From the NCBI GenBank assembly GCA_963675425.1, contig OY776214.1, positions 620,001 to 684,000 of the forward strand: a DNA stretch of 64,000 nt. The letters run 5' to 3'. Of this stretch, positions 40,392 through 50,627 are shown one piece after another. Numbering within the stretch: the stretch's first letter is position 1; the number at the start of each line of letters is the position of its first letter. The stretch comes from Sporobacter sp963675425. Its GTDB lineage: Bacteria > Bacillota > Clostridia > Oscillospirales > Oscillospiraceae. Position numbers and translations under genes: made by a program. The notes beneath the pieces were generated by a model. That model did no database searches and had not been told where the DNA came from. It saw only the letters and a list, made by a program, of their open reading frames with translations.

Positions 40392-42053
40392 ATGGTTACC
40401 GGCAAAGGTGGTACGGAATTGTCAGATTCAACAAAACAGACGTATATGCGCGGCGCCGCAATCTTGGCGGCCACGGCGATCCTATCAAAAATCATCAGCG
40501 CGCTTTATAAAGTCCCGCTGTTCAGCATGCTCGACGACAGTACAGCAGGCTATTACCAGGTCGCCTACAACATCTACATGCTGCTGATTGCCGTATCTAC
40601 AACGGGCATCCCTGTGGCATTGTCCCGGCTGGTATCGTCAGCCAGCGCAGAAGGCAACAAGCGGCTCGTCAAACGTTATTTTGCGGTCGCGCTGCCGGCC
40701 TTTGCGATACTGGGCCTCGTATTAATGCTGCTTGTCATTCAGTTTGCCGACCCTCTTGCCGGCGGGCTGCTCAGCACCCCGGACGCGGCGCCGGGAATCC
40801 GCATTCTGGCCCCGGCCATATTTTTCGGCTGTATTGTCGCCGTTTACAGAGGATATACGCAAGGCCACAATAAAATGCTGCCAACCGCCGTATCCCAGCT
40901 CATTGAGGTTATTTGCAAGGCGGTCTTCGGGCTGATAATCGCATGGTATCTCATCACTAACGGTTTTGAGAAACCAATTATTTCGGCCGGCGCTCAGCTC
41001 GGCGGTGTCATCGGACTCGGCATCGGTATCCCCGTTATGGTTTATTTCAAGCGAAAAATAGACAAAGCCTATCATTTAAAAGCCCCTTCAATATCTCACA
41101 GCCTGACTGGCCGACGGGCGGCGCTCCAGCAGGTCCTGAAGGTAAGCATCCCCATCATGCTCGGCTCGGCTTTTATCAGCCTCATGTCGACCATCGACAC
41201 GATCATTGTTAAATGGCGGCTGGTCGCGGGCGCCGGCTTTTCGCAGGACGGTTCGGACGCGCTGTACGGCATTTATTCCAAAGGTCTGACGCTTTTAAAT
41301 CTGCCGTCGGCGCTGATCATGCCGATTTGTGTAAGCATCATTCCCGTCATAGCGGCGGCCATAACAAAACGTCATCATGCCGAGGCGCGCAATGTAACGG
41401 AGTCGTCCCTGAAGCTCACAAATATCTTTGCCATGCCGGCCGGCGTTGGTATCACCGTTTTGGCCTTCCCCATATACTCGGTACTGTTCGCCACAAGTGA
41501 TGAAGCAGTCGCCATCGGATCGACCATATTGTCCCTGTTTGGCATCGCGTCTTACTTCGTATGTATGCAACTGATCACAACGGCGCTTCTGCAGGCGCAC
41601 GGGCATGAGCGCGTTCCCATTTTATCGTACGCGGCAGGCGGTTTTGGGCAAATTGTTGTCGACTATATTTTAGTCAGCAATCCCAATATCAATATTCTCG
41701 GGTCTCCGGTCGGGACGCTGACCTGCTATGCTACGATCACGATTGTCAATCTTCTCTTCTTTACATTTAAAGTTAAAAGCAAGCCGAATTTCGCTAAAAT
41801 CTTTGTCAAACCGCTTTTATGCACCGCTGTCATGGGTGTGGCGGCCAAGGCTGTTTATGAGCTGCTTTACAAGGTCGGCTATAATACGCTTGGCGGCGGC
41901 CATCTGGCCCTGACCGTTTATATGGTTGCAGCCATTATCGCGGCCATCATTGTCTATCTTGTTTTGATTGTCGCCACCAAAACAATCACCCAGGACGACA
42001 TGCGGCATATACCTAAGGGTGACAAAATAGCCGAATTCCTTAAAATCAAGTAA
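40392..42053 (+). CDS. spoVB: Polysaccharide/lipid II-type flippase, SpoVB-like (MOP superfamily)
   Basis: About 553 residues with some 14 hydrophobic segments. The N-terminus YMRGAAILAATAILSKIISALYKVPL and GYYQVAYNIYMLLIAVSTTGIPVALSRLVS is the SpoVB/YtgP/MurJ-like pattern. It likely flips lipid-linked precursors for cell wall or spore cortex. The start is uncertain: ATG 40392 is used; a TTG at 40386 sits 8 bases after GGAAGG and would be better placed. The ORF extending to 40203 would translate the DnaA-box region. It is followed by mazG, as in Bacillus (spoVB-mazG-rqcP). Confidence 0.85.
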   Translation: MVTGKGGTELSDSTKQTYMRGAAILAATAILSKIISALYKVPLFSMLDDSTAGYYQVAYNIYMLLIAVSTTGIPVALSRLVSSASAEGNKRLVKRYFAVALPAFAILGLVLMLLVIQFADPLAGGLLSTPDAAPGIRILAPAIFFGCIVAVYRGYTQGHNKMLPTAVSQLIEVICKAVFGLIIAWYLITNGFEKPIISAGAQLGGVIGLGIGIPVMVYFKRKIDKAYHLKAPSISHSLTGRRAALQQVLKVSIPIMLGSAFISLMSTIDTIIVKWRLVAGAGFSQDGSDALYGIYSKGLTLLNLPSALIMPICVSIIPVIAAAITKRHHAEARNVTESSLKLTNIFAMPAGVGITVLAFPIYSVLFATSDEAVAIGSTILSLFGIASYFVCMQLITTALLQAHGHERVPILSYAAGGFGQIVVDYILVSNPNINILGSPVGTLTCYATITIVNLLFFTFKVKSKPNFAKIFVKPLLCTAVMGVAAKAVYELLYKVGYNTLGGGHLALTVYMVAAIIAAIIVYLVLIVATKTITQDDMRHIPKGDKIAEFLKIK

Positions 42054-42109
42054 ACTCAAGGTTTTTTAGAAAAAAAAGTTGATATTTTGCTTGCGGAACA
42101 GGGGAAAGT

Positions 42110-42919
42110 ATGGTAAATTTTGATAACAAAGAAAATTATGACGTTTATGACCTAAAAAAGGTCGTTTCAGCGTTGCGCGGGCCGGGCGGATGCCCATGGG
42201 ACGCCGAGCAGACACACGAGAGTATCCGGCGTAATTTCCTGGAGGAAGCCTATGAAGCCGTTGAGGCCATCGACGAGGGTGACAGCGCGCATTTGTGCGA
42301 GGAGCTCGGCGACGTATTGATGCAGGTGGTGTTTCATTCGGACATTGAGTCGGACGCCGGCCGGTTTGATCTGGACGACGTGGCTGACCGGTCCGTCAAG
42401 AAGCTCATTACCCGTCATCCACACGTTTTTGGAACCGTCGAGGTCTCCGGAAGCAGTGAGGTTATCGACAACTGGGACGTCATCAAGCGCGCTGAAAAAA
42501 ATCAGGAAACGATCGCCGACTCGCTGTTGGCCGTCGCCCGGAGCCTTCCGGGCCTGTGGCGCGCCGAGAAGCTCCAGAAAAAAGCATCCAAGGCCGGGTT
42601 TGACTGGCCGGATATCTCCGGAGCAATGGACAAGCTCTACGAAGAGATCGGCGAACTCCGTCAGGCCTCTGAAACGGGCGGCGATACGGAGGAGGAGCTG
42701 GGCGACCTTCTGTTTTCAGCCGTCAATGTCGCTCGGTTTTTAAACGTCGACCCCGAAGACGCACTCACCCGCTCCTGCGATAAATTTATCGCTCGGTTCG
42801 CCCTAGTGGAGGAAGCGGCAGTCCGTCAGAACCGGGCCATGACGGACATGACCCTTGAGGAGCTGGATAAGCTCTATAATGAAGCCAAACAGCGATTAAA
42901 GAGTAAGACCGACGATTAA
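42110..42919 (+). CDS. mazG: Nucleoside triphosphate pyrophosphohydrolase MazG
   Basis: 269 residues with two MazG domains. The first begins GPGGCPWDAEQTHESIRRNFLEEAYEAVEAID with the EExxE metal site and ELGDVLMQVVFH; the second repeats LYEEIGELRQA and EEELGDLLFSAVNVAR. It removes non-canonical NTPs. AGGGGAAAG precedes the ATG. Confidence 0.95.
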   Translation: MVNFDNKENYDVYDLKKVVSALRGPGGCPWDAEQTHESIRRNFLEEAYEAVEAIDEGDSAHLCEELGDVLMQVVFHSDIESDAGRFDLDDVADRSVKKLITRHPHVFGTVEVSGSSEVIDNWDVIKRAEKNQETIADSLLAVARSLPGLWRAEKLQKKASKAGFDWPDISGAMDKLYEEIGELRQASETGGDTEEELGDLLFSAVNVARFLNVDPEDALTRSCDKFIARFALVEEAAVRQNRAMTDMTLEELDKLYNEAKQRLKSKTDD

Positions 42920-42977
42920 AATTCGGATTTATTCTTTAAAATAAAAATACAGCAGATTTTTTAGGAGGACAATACAG

Positions 42978-43253
42978 ATGAATAAAGCAGATTTAATAAG
43001 CAAAATATCAGCCAATGCCGGATTATCTAAAAAAGACAGCGAGAAAGCGCTCGCCGCGACCATAGACGCGATCACCGTTTCCCTGACAGCCGGTGAAAAA
43101 GTCCAGTTGGTCGGGTTCGGCATTTTTGACGTTAAAGAGCGCGCTGAGCGTACGGGCCGCAACCCAAAAACGAAAGAAGTTATCAAGATTCCCGCATCCA
43201 GAACGCCGCAGTTCAAGGCCGGCAAGGCTCTGAAGGACGCTGTCGCTAAATAA
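42978..43253 (+). CDS. hup: HU family DNA-binding protein
   Basis: 91 residues: MNKADLISKISANAGLSKKDSEKAL, then the HU beta-arm signature GFGIFDVKERAERTGRNPKT. It is an abundant nucleoid protein. An excellent TTAGGAGGAC precedes the start, and a terminator lies downstream. Its place between mazG and rqcP is common in clostridia. Confidence 0.96.
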   Translation: MNKADLISKISANAGLSKKDSEKALAATIDAITVSLTAGEKVQLVGFGIFDVKERAERTGRNPKTKEVIKIPASRTPQFKAGKALKDAVAK

Positions 43254-43315
43254 GCTGATCGCAGCACGATTTACAGTACAGTTATAGTGCTATCTTTATT
43301 TGGCTATGATATAAT

Positions 43316-43350
43316 AACGGCGCGGAGTATTTCGTGCCGTTATTTTCATT
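43316..43350 (+). terminator. Terminator after hup
   Basis: AACGGC (43316-43321) pairs with GCCGTT (43336-43341), with further partial pairing inside, then ATTTTCATTTT. Confidence 0.6.
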
Positions 43351-43386
43351 TTGAATAAAACACGCGACAAAAAGGCGGGGATGTAT

Positions 43387-43629
43387 ATGAGGCTTGACAA
43401 ATATCTGAAGGTATCGCGCCTGATTAAGCGCCGCACCGTAGCAAACGAGGCCTGTGACAGCGCGCACATATCGGTTAACGGCAAGCCGGCCAAGGCCTCT
43501 TATGCAGTTAAGCAGGGTGATGTGATCGAGCTGCGCTTCGGTCAGCGCACACTCAAGGTCGAGGTGACGGCCGTTAGTGAAAATGCGACAAAGGCCGACG
43601 CCGCCACAATGTATCGGGAAATCGTGTAA
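43387..43629 (+). CDS. rqcP: S4 domain protein RqcP (YabO/Hsp15-like)
   Basis: 80 residues forming a single S4 RNA-binding domain (MRLDKYLKVSRLIKRRTVANEAC, then ISVNGKPAKASYAVKQGDVIEL). In Bacillus RqcP works with RqcH in ribosome-associated quality control of stalled peptides. The start at 43387 has GGCGGGG 6 bases upstream. In Bacillus yabP follows this gene; here yabP is 20 kb away. Confidence 0.92.
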   Translation: MRLDKYLKVSRLIKRRTVANEACDSAHISVNGKPAKASYAVKQGDVIELRFGQRTLKVEVTAVSENATKADAATMYREIV

Positions 43630-43690
43630 ACAGGAGCCGGCCTTTGTCCCAAATCACGAAATGCTCTTGAAGGGAAGCCACCATCGACAA

Positions 43691-44143
43691 ATGATACAAA
43701 AAATAAGAGCGCTCATTCAAAAAGCGATGGATTATATAAGCAGTTCCCGCGGTGAAGCCGTCCGGTACGTCGTTATCGGTGGATGCACGACGCTCATTGA
43801 TTACGCGTCGTTTTATCTGATGGACCGCATCCTGCTTATCGATCTCACCGTCTCCAATATCACAAGCACCGTGCTGGCCATCCTTTTTGCCTACGTGGCA
43901 AACAAATTCTATGTGTTTAAGTGCCGCAGCGGCTGCTTTTCGGATTTTCTCATTGAATTTTTAAAATTTATCGGCTCGCGCCTTTTTACGATGGTCGTGG
44001 AGATCGGCGGCGTGCATCTTTTTGTCGTTATTATCGGACAAAACAGTCTGATCGGCAAAGCGGAGGCCATCGTCATCGTCATCATCTTAAATTATATTTT
44101 CAGCAAATTTTTGGTTTTCCGCAAAAAGCGGAACGAGCCGTGA
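43691..44143 (+). CDS. GtrA family membrane protein
   Basis: 150 residues with four membrane helices in the GtrA pattern (EAVRYVVIGGCTTLIDYASFYLMD, then FAYVANKFYVFK, and a final KFLVFRKK). GtrA-like proteins are thought to move lipid-linked sugars across the membrane. The start is uncertain; ATG 43691 is used, with AAGGGAAG 13 bases upstream. Two hairpin terminators follow. Confidence 0.82.
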   Translation: MIQKIRALIQKAMDYISSSRGEAVRYVVIGGCTTLIDYASFYLMDRILLIDLTVSNITSTVLAILFAYVANKFYVFKCRSGCFSDFLIEFLKFIGSRLFTMVVEIGGVHLFVVIIGQNSLIGKAEAIVIVIILNYIFSKFLVFRKKRNEP

Positions 44144-44152
44144 CATACTTGA

Positions 44153-44212
44153 AGCCCGCGCTGGTAGCGCGGGCTCAGCTTATCGAAAAAGCCGCATTCG
44201 CGGTTTTTTATC
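44153..44212 (+). terminator. Tandem terminator hairpins after gtrA
   Basis: A locus-specific hairpin AGCCCGCGC/GCGCGGGCT (44153-44161, 44167-44175) is followed by AGCTTATCGAAAAAGCCG..CGGTTTTTT (44186-44208) with a T run. The order, specific hairpin then common GTCGAAAAAGCC-type hairpin, matches the ends of the repeat elements. Confidence 0.85.
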
Positions 44213-44927
44213 AGGGCCTCGGGGCTGTGCTGATACCAGACCGGCGCGCCTGCTGGTGCTGATACCGCCGGTCGATCGTGTAAAGCCGCCCGTCTTTTTT
44301 AAACCGGTACCCGGTCTGCTTAAACGTAAACGGCACGCCCGCGGCAACGCACTGGCGGCGAATATCAAGCACCCAGTCGTAATCGCAGACCCGGGCATTC
44401 ATCCCGGACTCGCCTCCCACGACCACGCCGCTGGTCCAGACACCGAGATAACTGGAAAGGTCAAGCCGCTCCAGCAGCGGCTCACAGACAATCCCCTTTC
44501 CCCGTATGGGCGCCTCGATGAGCAGCGGCAGGCGGAAATTAACCATCGCCTGGTTTTCAACCGTCGTATAAATTGTGACGTTGTCGTAGCCATCTCCCCA
44601 GTCGTTAGGAAGCGAAACATTAAAACGATGAATCCGCTTTGTGATAATAAAAAAATGAACGTCCGGCCGCGCACGGATCATCCGCCAGGCCTCGGCGCGC
44701 CATTCGTCGGCGTCCTCCACCAAAAAATCCGACGTAAAGCAGGTATACAGCGTTTCACCGGAGGGGACCTTATAGGCACCCAGCCTATCTTTTTGGATGG
44801 GGAGGTCAAAGCTTTTTGTTTTGGCCACAACGCTGCTGTCTCTTCCATAGCGCGCATCGGTGCGGTAAACGTAGCAATTCTGGCAGCCGGGCGACGTTTT
44901 CCGGCAGCCGTGCCATAAATTCCACAT
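44211..44927 (-). CDS. DUF5131 (phage Gp37/Gp68-like) family protein
   Basis: 238 residues. MWNLWHGCRKTSPGCQNCYVYRTDARYG carries three Cys in an arrangement typical of this family, thought to be related to radical SAM folds; later segments are FFIITKRIHRF and VVVGGESGMNARVCDYDWVLDIRRQC. The function is unknown. Homologs occur in phages and in bacterial chromosomes. A GTG at 44930 is an alternative start slightly closer to AGGAGG. There are no other phage genes nearby. Confidence 0.82.
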   Translation of the reverse strand: MWNLWHGCRKTSPGCQNCYVYRTDARYGRDSSVVAKTKSFDLPIQKDRLGAYKVPSGETLYTCFTSDFLVEDADEWRAEAWRMIRARPDVHFFIITKRIHRFNVSLPNDWGDGYDNVTIYTTVENQAMVNFRLPLLIEAPIRGKGIVCEPLLERLDLSSYLGVWTSGVVVGGESGMNARVCDYDWVLDIRRQCVAAGVPFTFKQTGYRFKKDGRLYTIDRRYQHQQARRSGISTAPRP

Positions 44928-45146
44928 CACAGGCAACGGCCTCCTGATTACACATGTTATATTCAGCATACACGTTCGGATGCAATTGTTCAACACCGCC
45001 CGGCGCGGTAATTTCATCGTTTTTTACAAATTGTTCAACCATTGTCAATAAAAGTGTACTATGATAGCTTTATATTGAAGATATGCAATGATTTTTTAAT
45101 GAAACCGCAGTAAAAAGACCAATAATCATTGTATGGGGGTACGAAT

Positions 45147-45836
45147 ATGCCTAAAAAAGTGCTCGTTATTGAAGACGATATCAATATCGCCGAGCTCTTG
45201 CGCCTGTATCTTGAGAAGGACGGCTTTGAGGTGCATATCGCCGACAACGGCGGCAAGGGTGTCACCGAGTTTGAGAGGCTGCATCCCGACCTTGTGCTGC
45301 TGGATATCATGCTTCCCGTGCTGGACGGCTGGGGCGTTTGCCGTGAGATTCGAAGCCTTTCAAAGGTCCCGATCATTATGCTCACGGCCAAGGGCGAAAC
45401 ATTTGACAAGGTCTCGGGCCTTGAGATGGGCGCGGATGATTATATCGTCAAGCCTTTCGAGGTCAAGGAGCTTCTAGCGCGGGTACATGCCGTTATGCGC
45501 CGGTATGAATCGGACGAGGGCGAGCAGTCCAAAAAGCTCGTCTTTGACAAGCTTATTATTAACATGGATTCCTTTGAGCTGATCGTCGACGGCAAGAAAG
45601 TAGACGCGCCGCCAAAGGAAATGGAGCTTTTATATCATCTGGCTTCAACACCCAACAGGGTTTATACACGCAACCAGTTGCTGGACGAGGTCTGGGGCTT
45701 TGACTATTTCGGGGACTCGCGCACGGTGGACGTGCATGTCAAACGTTTGCGTGAGAAACTGGAAAACGTCAGCGACAAGTGGTCCCTTAAAACTGTCTGG
45801 GGCGTCGGTTATAAATTTGAGTTGAATGAAACATGA
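45147..45836 (+). CDS. OmpR/PhoB family response regulator
   Basis: 229 residues. The receiver domain has the acidic pair Asp10-Asp11, phosphoacceptor Asp53 (VLLDIMLPVLDG) and Lys in IVKPFE. The C-terminal winged helix is OmpR type (PPKEMELLYHLASTPNRVYTRNQLLDEVWG...RTVDVHVKRLREKL). The start at 45147 is preceded by GGGGGT. It overlaps the kinase gene by 4 bp (ATGA). Confidence 0.95.
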   Translation: MPKKVLVIEDDINIAELLRLYLEKDGFEVHIADNGGKGVTEFERLHPDLVLLDIMLPVLDGWGVCREIRSLSKVPIIMLTAKGETFDKVSGLEMGADDYIVKPFEVKELLARVHAVMRRYESDEGEQSKKLVFDKLIINMDSFELIVDGKKVDAPPKEMELLYHLASTPNRVYTRNQLLDEVWGFDYFGDSRTVDVHVKRLREKLENVSDKWSLKTVWGVGYKFELNET

Positions 45837-47278
45837 AGCACAGTATTTATATCCGCAACTTTTATATGACGGCCGGGATTGTCTTTTTAAGCTTTCTCAT
45901 TCTCGGCACCATGTTTTTTCTCTGGAGCTACCGTCTGGTTATTAACCAGAAGCAGGAATCCATGTCGGTGACGGCCACGGCCACAACGCGCTTTGTCTCC
46001 GCCTTCGACCAGCTTTGGGCCGTGGACAGCCCGGAAATGCGGGCGCTGATTAGGCATACCGCCCTGTCCTCCGGCTATCATATCCTCGTAACGGATCTCC
46101 ACGGCGTCGTCGTAACCAGCTCCGATCTGTCGGTCGTTTCGGAATATATCGGCAAGTCTGTGCCTGAGAGTATCCTTTCTCAGGTTATGCCTGACAGCAG
46201 CTTTAATAAAAACTCCGATCTGGGCGGCCTGTATAACGAAGTCCGCTACGTGCTGGGTGTCCCGCTGACAAGAAGCGGCTCAGATTCTTCCATTGTCGGC
46301 TACGTCTTTTTATCCAGCCGGACAGGTGAAATCTACATGATCTGGCGGCAGTTCGCGGCCGTCTTTCTGCTCATTTCCGTCAGCGTCTTGTTTTTGACCT
46401 TTGTCATTTCGTTTATCACCACCAAACGTCAGGCCGAGCCTCTCAAAGAGATGTCGCTGGCCGCGCGGCGCTTCGCCCGGGGCGATTTTACCACGCGTGT
46501 TGAGGACACGGGGCGCGTCGACGAAATCGGCCAATTAACGGACGCGTTTAACCTAATGGCTGACTCCCTTGAACGGTCTGAAAGTCTTCGGCGGGATTTT
46601 ATCGCCAACGTCTCTCACGAGCTGAAAACACCGATGACCGTTATCTCCGGCTTTTCAGACGGAATTCTGGACGGCACGATCCCCCATGACAGCGAGCGAA
46701 AATATTTAGAGGTCATCTCCTCGGAAACCAAGCGTCTGTCCCGCCTCGTACGAAACATGCTCGACATGTCGCGCATCCAGTCCACTTCGACGGAAACGCT
46801 GCTGCGCGGGCAGTTTGACATCTCGGAGATTATCCGCGTCACGCTCCTGGGGCTGGGCGGAAAAATAGAGGCTAAAAGCCTCGATGTCGACATTGAGCTC
46901 CCTGAAGAGCCGATTATCACGCGCGGTGAGAAGGATTCCATTACGCAGGTTGTCTACAATCTGCTTGACAACGCCATTAAGTTTGCCGAAGAGGACTCGG
47001 CCGTCAGCATCAGCCTGTGGAAGCAGGGCCAGAAAGCCTATGTATCAATCGAAAACAAGGGCGACAATATCCCGGCCGATGAAATGCCGCTGATCTTTGA
47101 CCGGTTTCATAAAACGGACCGCTCGCGCAGCGAGAACCGGGACGGCACGGGCCTTGGCCTTTATATCGTCAAAACCATTTTAGACAATCACAACGAGGAT
47201 ATCTTCGTCACCAGCAGCGGCGGCTTCACTAAATTTACGTTTACCCTGACGGTTGTCAGCACTAAAAGCGCGTCGTAA
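45833..47278 (+). CDS. Membrane sensor histidine kinase
   Basis: 481 residues. There are two membrane helices (about 12-35 and 165-187) bounding an extracytoplasmic sensor of about 130 residues. A HAMP domain with EIGQLTDAFNLMADSLERSE follows, then the HisKA box NVSHELKTPMTVISGFSDGILDGT (His near 261) and the HATPase (VVYNLLDNAIKFAEEDS, DRFHKTDRSRSENRDGTGLGLYIV). It is the partner of the response regulator encoded just upstream. The layout is VanS/ResE-like; the signal is unknown. Confidence 0.95.
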   Translation: MKHSIYIRNFYMTAGIVFLSFLILGTMFFLWSYRLVINQKQESMSVTATATTRFVSAFDQLWAVDSPEMRALIRHTALSSGYHILVTDLHGVVVTSSDLSVVSEYIGKSVPESILSQVMPDSSFNKNSDLGGLYNEVRYVLGVPLTRSGSDSSIVGYVFLSSRTGEIYMIWRQFAAVFLLISVSVLFLTFVISFITTKRQAEPLKEMSLAARRFARGDFTTRVEDTGRVDEIGQLTDAFNLMADSLERSESLRRDFIANVSHELKTPMTVISGFSDGILDGTIPHDSERKYLEVISSETKRLSRLVRNMLDMSRIQSTSTETLLRGQFDISEIIRVTLLGLGGKIEAKSLDVDIELPEEPIITRGEKDSITQVVYNLLDNAIKFAEEDSAVSISLWKQGQKAYVSIENKGDNIPADEMPLIFDRFHKTDRSRSENRDGTGLGLYIVKTILDNHNEDIFVTSSGGFTKFTFTLTVVSTKSAS

Positions 47279-47536
47279 AAAAGCGGCTTTTGTCGCGCTC
47301 ACACCAGGTGTAGTTAGTCCTGTTAAATGGAAAATTCTAATTTACAATTTATTAAAATTCTATTCACACAAAGAACTTATTTTAGGCTTATTATGAAGAT
47401 GTTGAAACGAACATTACCAGCCAGCAAATTTCCCAACCATTTACTTCAGATGTCCCTACCATTCACCGTACTATCCTCCCCACCCCCCTCGGCTGTAATG
47501 AACGCTTCGATTTATCCCGAATAACTCCCTCTCTTT

Positions 47537-47573
47537 TCGAAAAGCCTCCGACCCAAAGTCGGAGGCTTTTCGA
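47537..47573 (+). terminator. Terminator, left flank of repeat B3
   Basis: A perfect 16-bp stem TCGAAAAGCCTCCGAC (47537-47552) with complement at 47558-47573 and a 5-nt loop. T-rich on the right. It lies 260 bp after the kinase stop. Confidence 0.85.
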
Positions 47574-47576
47574 TTT

Positions 47577-47744
47577 AAGCTGTTGAAAAAGCCTAAAGGC
47601 TTTTTCAACAAAGGGATTGCATGGCGGATGCTCAGTCACATCCGCCATGATAAGTGTCATTTCTGATGCGCATGTCCCTGGAAATGACCGATTTAACTTT
47701 ATTCCCGCCTTGCGCGGCGGCAACTCTGCGAGGCTGCACTATAA
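47577..47744 (+). repeat. Dispersed structured repeat family B, copy B3
   Basis: Same orientation as B1. It starts AGCTGTTGAAAAAGCC with a GTTGAAAAAGCC/GGCTTTTTCAAC hairpin. The first core hairpin is CATGGCGGATG/CATCCGCCATG (47620-47630, 47639-47649), with a paired A-T to G-C change against B1. GTCATTTC/GAAATGAC is perfect here. The third hairpin is CCGCC/GGCGG with one paired change. The right end is shortened where the next hairpin and A2 begin. Confidence 0.82.
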
Positions 47745-47765
47745 GGCGGCTGCCTAGCAGCCGCC
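47745..47765 (+). repeat. Hairpin, left flank of repeat A2
   Basis: GGCGGCTGC (47745-47753), loop CTA, complement at 47757-47765. Recurs at 47988-48011 with loop CTCATA. Confidence 0.8.
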
Positions 47766-47771
47766 CTAGGC

Positions 47772-47981
47772 TGTCGAAAAAGCCGCATTCGCGGCTTTTT
47801 CGACAAATAAAGGATTCTCACGCTAAGGCGCTCGCAAAGTAATGCTTTTCGGAAGTGAATGCCTCAAAGCATTAAAATCAAAAATTTTCGCCGATGAGAC
47901 CAGACAACTCGCCGTCATCGACGAAAATTAAATCGCACGGCGATTGGACGCACAAAAGAAGGACAAAAGACTTTTTGGACA
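47772..47981 (-). repeat. Dispersed repeat family A, copy A2 (210 bp, inverted)
   Basis: Exactly 210 bp as in A1, in opposite orientation, with terminal inverted repeats TGTCGAAAAAG (47772-47782) and CTTTTTGGACA (47971-47981, one mismatch). The internal AATGCTTT/AAAGCATT hairpin replaces AACGCTTT/AAAGCGTT of A1, a compensatory change. The central GACGGCGAGTTGTCTGGTC region is conserved. Confidence 0.88.
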
Positions 47982-47987
47982 AGCTAA

Positions 47988-48011
47988 GGCGGCTGCCTCA
48001 TAGCAGCCGCC
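47988..48011 (-). repeat. Hairpin, right flank of repeat A2
   Basis: GGCGGCTGC (47988-47996) with complement at 48003-48011 and a 6-nt loop. It lies 49 bp past the stop of the minus-strand exporter gene. There is no T run, so it is weak as a terminator. Confidence 0.75.
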
Positions 48012-48060
48012 CCGCAGATATTCAATCTCATGCGTAGGGACGGCCACCTTCCGTCCGCTT

Positions 48061-48549
48061 TTAAGCTATTACCTTGGTAAAGCCGTACGTCAGCCCCACA
48101 ACGAGCAGGCCGGCAATGACAACGCCCGCGGCAATGGCCGGAATGGCGGCCTTAAGCCGGATGTTTAAAAGCGCCGCGATGAGAGACCCTGTCCACGCGC
48201 CGGTGCCCGGCAGCGGGACTGCGACGATAAGAATCAGCCCGATGATCTCGCCTTTATACAAAAGGTCGCCCTTGCTGTACGCCTTCTTTTCCAGACGTTC
48301 GGCAAAGTGGACCAGCCGACTGTTCTTCGTTTTCATCCAATCCAGGATACGGCGGATAAAGATAATAATAAACGGGATGGGCACCATATTCCCCACCAGG
48401 CTCACCCCAAGGCACAATAGCGGGTTGAGACCAAGCGAGACACCCAGCGGGATAGCCCCGCGCAGCTCGACAATCGGCAGCATGGAGACAAAAAAGGTGA
48501 TGATAATTTTACCCAGCTCAGACGATTGCAGCAAATCCAGCAGATTCAA
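48061..48549 (-). CDS. Putative small multidrug export protein (COG2426 type)
   Basis: 162 residues with four to five membrane helices. LPIVELRGAIPLGVSLGLNPLLCLGVSLVGNMVPIPFIIIFIRRILDW is the family pattern (residues about 24-71), and VPLPGTGAWTGSLIAALL is its second conserved loop. Despite the family name no transport function is proven. It lies 23 bp downstream of uvrB, probably cotranscribed. Confidence 0.85.
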   Translation of the reverse strand: MNLLDLLQSSELGKIIITFFVSMLPIVELRGAIPLGVSLGLNPLLCLGVSLVGNMVPIPFIIIFIRRILDWMKTKNSRLVHFAERLEKKAYSKGDLLYKGEIIGLILIVAVPLPGTGAWTGSLIAALLNIRLKAAIPAIAAGVVIAGLLVVGLTYGFTKVIA

Positions 48550-48572
48550 TAAAACAACTCCTATACCGTTAA

Positions 48573-50537
<1,965 letters not shown>

Positions 50538-50627
50538 ATCTAACCTCAATGCATAACAAAAACAACAGCGTAACAAATGTGCCCAACGGGCGATTGTACA
50601 GATGTCTTACAGATGCCTGCCCCGGTA

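Larger units (their letters stand above)
47281..48060. other. 780-bp intergenic region holding a compound repeat
   Basis: From left to right: about 250 bp of AT-rich sequence with no gene seen, a strong terminator (47537-47573), repeat B3, a hairpin (47745-47765), repeat A2, and a second copy of that hairpin (47988-48011). Confidence 0.8.

Noticed and set aside
47327..47524. 65-codon plus-strand frame after the histidine kinase
   Set aside because: AT-rich, no ribosome site, no family pattern; treated as intergenic.
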